Below are positions 61,254 to 64,000 of a stretch of 64,000 nt of DNA, piece after piece. Both the position numbers and the translations under genes were made by a program. Source of the DNA: Vulcanimicrobiota bacterium (lineage in GTDB: Bacteria > Pseudomonadota > Gammaproteobacteria > Xanthomonadales > Rhodanobacteraceae). The notes beneath the pieces were generated by a model that was not told where the DNA came from, searched no databases, and saw only the letters and a list, made by a program, of their open reading frames with translations. Every line of letters begins with the position of its first letter. Position 1 is the stretch's first letter. The stretch is taken from contig CAJCJD010000040.1 in the NCBI GenBank assembly GCA_903970555.1, forward strand, positions 1 through 64,000, in the 5' to 3' direction.

Positions 61254-62317
61254 GCATTGATCTGCAGGTGAGAGACAAGTTGCGGCCGGTGCGCCATATC
61301 GCTTGGTCTACCTGGGCGCACAGTGGCGAAGATTCACGTGGCCCATCCATGGTTCCGATCTATCCGTCAACCGGTCATGGACACATGCGCATGGACATCT
61401 TGGGTTGGATGGATGGTCTGCAAGTAACGAGGCATCCTGTCTCGATCGCACCAGCAACCATCCGTGATGCTAGCGCGATAGATGCTGGTAACAGAGCACC
61501 GGTAAGCGTAGTAGTGCCGTGCTTTCGTTGTGCAGACACCATTAGTAGTGCGGTGGCTTCGGTTGCCGCCCAGGTGGTGCTTCCAGCGGAAGTGTTGCTG
61601 GTGGATGACGCGAGCGATGATGGGACACTGGAACGACTCAAGGAAATCGCTCAGTGTTATCCAGACGGATGGATCAAGGTCCTCGCAATGCCACGCAATG
61701 GCGGACCTTCCGGAGCGCGTAATCTGGGGTGGGAGCATGCCACTCAAGCCTGGATCGCTTTTCTCGATGCCGATGACAGTTGGCATCCCCAGAAATTGAG
61801 GTTGCAGCTCGAAGCACTGGCCGAAGACCCACGAATAGCACTGCTTGCCCACAGAATGAATGTGCAGGCGCGTTCCGATCCGCCGCCTGCATTGCGTTAT
61901 CCATTGCGGGTGGGGGTGTCTCCCCGGCATTTGCTAACGCTGCGCAGCCCGTTTCCAACTGCCTCAATCATGTTGCGCCGTAATTTGCCGTTCCGGTTCG
62001 ACGAAAGCCGCCGGCGCGCCGAGGATTTCCTGCTGTGGGCGCAGATCCTTCTCTCCGGTTACCGCTGCGCCAAGATCAATCAAGTGCTGGCTTCATGGCA
62101 CAAAGCACCGTTTGGAGCGGGTGGTCTCAGCGGTGATCTGGGGGCCATGTATAGGGCAGCCGTGGACACGCGAAAGACCTTGTATGCACAGGGGCTGATT
62201 GGTCAGCCACAAATGTATGTTGCTCACGCGATCAGCCTCCTGCGCTATGCGCGGCGACGCTTGCTGACTTTCGCACGCCATCGTGCCGGCGCATTCGGCG
62301 CTAAACGCCGCCATTGA
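61250..62317 (+). CDS. Glycosyltransferase family 2
   Basis: A 355-residue GT-A glycosyltransferase of family 2 with an unusual leading segment of about 80 residues before the catalytic domain. Seen: VSVVVPCFRCADTISSAVASV, the nucleotide-binding LLVDDASDDGT, GGPSGARNLGWEHA and the DXD region FLDADDSW. The C-terminal part (RRRAEDFLLWAQILLSGY) matches the acceptor-side motif ED. It probably adds a sugar to the exopolysaccharide repeat unit. It starts at TTG, overlapping the flippase stop (TTGA). The acceptor and sugar are unknown. Confidence 0.88.
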   Translation: MSIDLQVRDKLRPVRHIAWSTWAHSGEDSRGPSMVPIYPSTGHGHMRMDILGWMDGLQVTRHPVSIAPATIRDASAIDAGNRAPVSVVVPCFRCADTISSAVASVAAQVVLPAEVLLVDDASDDGTLERLKEIAQCYPDGWIKVLAMPRNGGPSGARNLGWEHATQAWIAFLDADDSWHPQKLRLQLEALAEDPRIALLAHRMNVQARSDPPPALRYPLRVGVSPRHLLTLRSPFPTASIMLRRNLPFRFDESRRRAEDFLLWAQILLSGYRCAKINQVLASWHKAPFGAGGLSGDLGAMYRAAVDTRKTLYAQGLIGQPQMYVAHAISLLRYARRRLLTFARHRAGAFGAKRRH

Positions 62318-62333
62318 CCCAGAGCCGGTGACC

Positions 62334-63377
62334 ATGAATTCAGCCACATCGTACTCCGATAACTCCGTTGCATTGGGCTCGCGCACGATGCTTAGCCTGA
62401 TGTTTCTTACGGTGGCGTGCCTCTTTGCCGATGTGCTTATCGGTATGCGCGGTGTCGGTGTTGGCACCGATACGTATAACTACGCCATGTACTTCCTGTC
62501 ATCACGCGATGGCATCGCTCCAACCCGCTTTGAGCCGGGGTTCGTGCTGGTTACGCGAACTCTCAGTGCCACTGGAATGAGTGTGAACGGGTATCAGTGC
62601 TACTTGTTCGCCATATTGCTGACGACGGCGATTGTGGCGGCACGACACTACCACAAGTATCTGGATAGTGAGCGCAGTTTTCTGACGTTTCTATCCGCCG
62701 GGTTGATGTTTCTATTTTTGTCGCCGATGTTTGTGAATGCATCGATCAACGCGGTAAGGCAGGGCTTGGCGGCTCTCTTGGTATTTACGGCGCTGCTCGC
62801 ATTTCATCAGCGGCATTGGCGAAATTTTTTCGTGTACGGCGTGCTGGCTAGTAGTTTCCACTACTCCTCTTTGCTGTATCTGGCGTTCGCGCCAATGCTG
62901 TTACTCAACACTCGTATATTGAGAATTGTTGCAGCATTGTCGTTCGTGGCTTATTGCACGGGTTTAACCCTTATCTTAGTGCGTTCGACAGTCCCGTTTG
63001 TCTACAACGCAGTCATGGATTACAGCCTTAGCGCTACCTATCGCGCGGGGGTGCGCATAGATTTCGCGGTGTTTTCCATCTTCTGGTACCTGCTTCCGCT
63101 GATGATGTCGCGGTTGGTGCGCGAGCCATTTAGACAACGCATTAAGGACAGCACGGCTGTCTATATGGTGATGTTGCTTCCGTTCTTCGTGCTTGGATGG
63201 GGCAACTTCTCTAATCGGTATCTATTGCCGGCGTATCTGGCGACATCACTGATCGTTGCAGCGATCTTTTTTCACAGCCGTATTTCCCTTCTGCGCAATC
63301 CGGTCCTGTTGCGTGGTGGCTTGCTGGTTTCCTGTGGAGTCTTCTGCTACTACGTAGCTCATCAGGTTATTGTATGA
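62334..63377 (+). CDS. EpsG-family polysaccharide polymerase (Wzy-like)
   Basis: A 347-residue polytopic membrane protein of the EpsG family, a Wzy-type polymerase that joins repeat units. Seen: about ten hydrophobic helices, the periplasmic loop GVGTDTYNYAMYFLSSRDG after the first helix (family motif with D-Y), and a central NAVRQGLAALLVF. ATG 62334 lies 16 bases after the glycosyltransferase stop; an upstream GTG at 62283 is open but overlaps that gene. The stop overlaps the next gene's ATG by 4 bases. Confidence 0.87.
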   Translation: MNSATSYSDNSVALGSRTMLSLMFLTVACLFADVLIGMRGVGVGTDTYNYAMYFLSSRDGIAPTRFEPGFVLVTRTLSATGMSVNGYQCYLFAILLTTAIVAARHYHKYLDSERSFLTFLSAGLMFLFLSPMFVNASINAVRQGLAALLVFTALLAFHQRHWRNFFVYGVLASSFHYSSLLYLAFAPMLLLNTRILRIVAALSFVAYCTGLTLILVRSTVPFVYNAVMDYSLSATYRAGVRIDFAVFSIFWYLLPLMMSRLVREPFRQRIKDSTAVYMVMLLPFFVLGWGNFSNRYLLPAYLATSLIVAAIFFHSRISLLRNPVLLRGGLLVSCGVFCYYVAHQVIV

Positions 63378-64000
63378 ACGCTTCGCTCTGGGATTGTGCG
63401 GATACGGCTGTCCACGCCACCACAGTCAAGCGGATCCAAATCAATGCGGCGCCGAGTGCGGGGGAGGTGGATTTCTCGCCGCTTGGCGGCCACGGGCACG
63501 GTTTCGCATCGCTCGACCCGGTATCCATTGCAGACCTGCTGCGAAACGCCTTCGTCTATCCGCCGCATTCGATCTATCGGGATGTGAAAGTCGCCATTTC
63601 GGGGTTCAATCCGACGCAGGACTTGCACGGAAATCCGCAATTTCACTTTCCATATCAGTCTTCCGCGGCATCGGCGCGACCTTCGACACGTACGGCTAAC
63701 GGAGCGGTGCTGTTGGAAACGTATCATCGCTTGTTGTGCGATGCGGTATCGCGATCGACAGCAGGCATGCAATCGCCATGGCTTCTACAGAGCGGCGGGA
63801 AAGATTCCACCTCTATGGCGATAGCCCTCGCCGAGGTCAAGCCGCAAACCACGTGCATAACCTATCTCGGTGGTCGCGAGGAGAACGAAGTCGACTCCGC
63901 CCGATTCGTCGCGCATCAATTGGGGCTTCGCCACGAACTGTTGGTTTGCGACCCGGGGCGTGCCTACGACCGTTACTTGGCACTCGTGCCTCGAATGCCT
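63374..64000 (+). CDS. Asparagine-synthase-like PP-loop protein (partial)
   Basis: The first 209 codons of a protein that continues past the window end. The PP-loop ATP-pyrophosphatase motif SGGKDS lies at residues 140-145, with the usual flanking strand (WLLQSGGKDSTSMAIAL) and a YLGGREENEVDSARFVAHQLGL segment as in asparagine synthase C-terminal domains. The N-terminus does not begin with Met-Cys and shows no class II glutamine amidotransferase domain, so it is not a full AsnB. Within an exopolysaccharide locus it may amidate or otherwise modify a sugar acid. The start ATG overlaps the polymerase stop. Confidence 0.82.
   Translation, partial: MNASLWDCADTAVHATTVKRIQINAAPSAGEVDFSPLGGHGHGFASLDPVSIADLLRNAFVYPPHSIYRDVKVAISGFNPTQDLHGNPQFHFPYQSSAASARPSTRTANGAVLLETYHRLLCDAVSRSTAGMQSPWLLQSGGKDSTSMAIALAEVKPQTTCITYLGGREENEVDSARFVAHQLGLRHELLVCDPGRAYDRYLALVPRMP

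Noticed and set aside
1-64000. tRNA, rRNA, CRISPR arrays, transposases, phage genes
   Set aside because: I looked through the intergenic stretches and gene products and found no cloverleaf, regular spacer array or mobile-element protein.

Overview
The window looks like chromosomal DNA of a free-living gammaproteobacterium. Moderately high GC, a complete Tad pilus locus with a DUF3613 gene, a MASE1 protein, a BlaI/BlaR-type pair and a Wza/Wzb/Wzc exopolysaccharide locus together suggest the Xanthomonadales/Lysobacterales, most likely a Dyella-, Rhodanobacter- or Luteibacter-like genus. That placement is an inference from gene content. I saw no rRNA, tRNA, CRISPR array, insertion sequence or prophage.

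Layout. 0-11.5 kb: small housekeeping and signalling genes (tautomerase, MFS pump, beta-propeller diguanylate cyclase, BlaI/BlaR-type repressor and sensor with a clear operator, secreted peroxiredoxin, YnfA-like membrane protein, exported esterase, degenerate MASE1 sensor). 11.5-18 kb: a hydrolase/dehydrogenase cassette divergent from a CGNR-type regulator, followed by an NAD-dependent epimerase divergent from an XRE/MmyB-type regulator. 18-34 kb: one long minus-strand block. The Tad (Flp) pilus operon runs flp-tadV-tadE-rcpC-rcpA-tadZ-tadA-tadB-tadC-tadD-DUF3613-tadG, mostly with 4-base ATGA overlaps, and is followed by a DUF2968 protein and a large autotransporter. 34.4-44.5 kb: two base-excision repair glycosylases, a TetR-controlled EmrAB/NodT-type efflux operon, an aldo/keto reductase, a Baeyer-Villiger-type monooxygenase, a broken fumarylacetoacetate-hydrolase remnant and a metallo-beta-lactamase-fold hydrolase. 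44.7-55.6 kb: an island of small stress-type genes (degenerate receiver, GNAT acetyltransferase, PRC-barrel, SH3, BON, zinc ribbon, BrkB, RcnB-like, CsbD, DUF1328) with an OmpR-type regulator and two paralogous Crp/Fnr regulators. 55.6-64 kb: the start of an exopolysaccharide locus: export lipoprotein, tyrosine phosphatase, tyrosine autokinase, flippase, glycosyltransferase, EpsG-type polymerase and an asparagine-synthase-like protein cut by the window end.

The pieces fit a surface-attached lifestyle. Tad pili, an autotransporter, a diguanylate cyclase and exopolysaccharide export all serve adhesion and biofilm formation, while the efflux operon and stress island give chemical and envelope tolerance. 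I found no unmistakable new defence or mobile system. The most notable points are a cassette in which two enzymes have lost canonical catalytic residues, a structured leader upstream of flp, a FAH pseudogene with an in-frame TGA, an unrecognised 54-residue basic protein, and several small regulatory hairpins and repeats.
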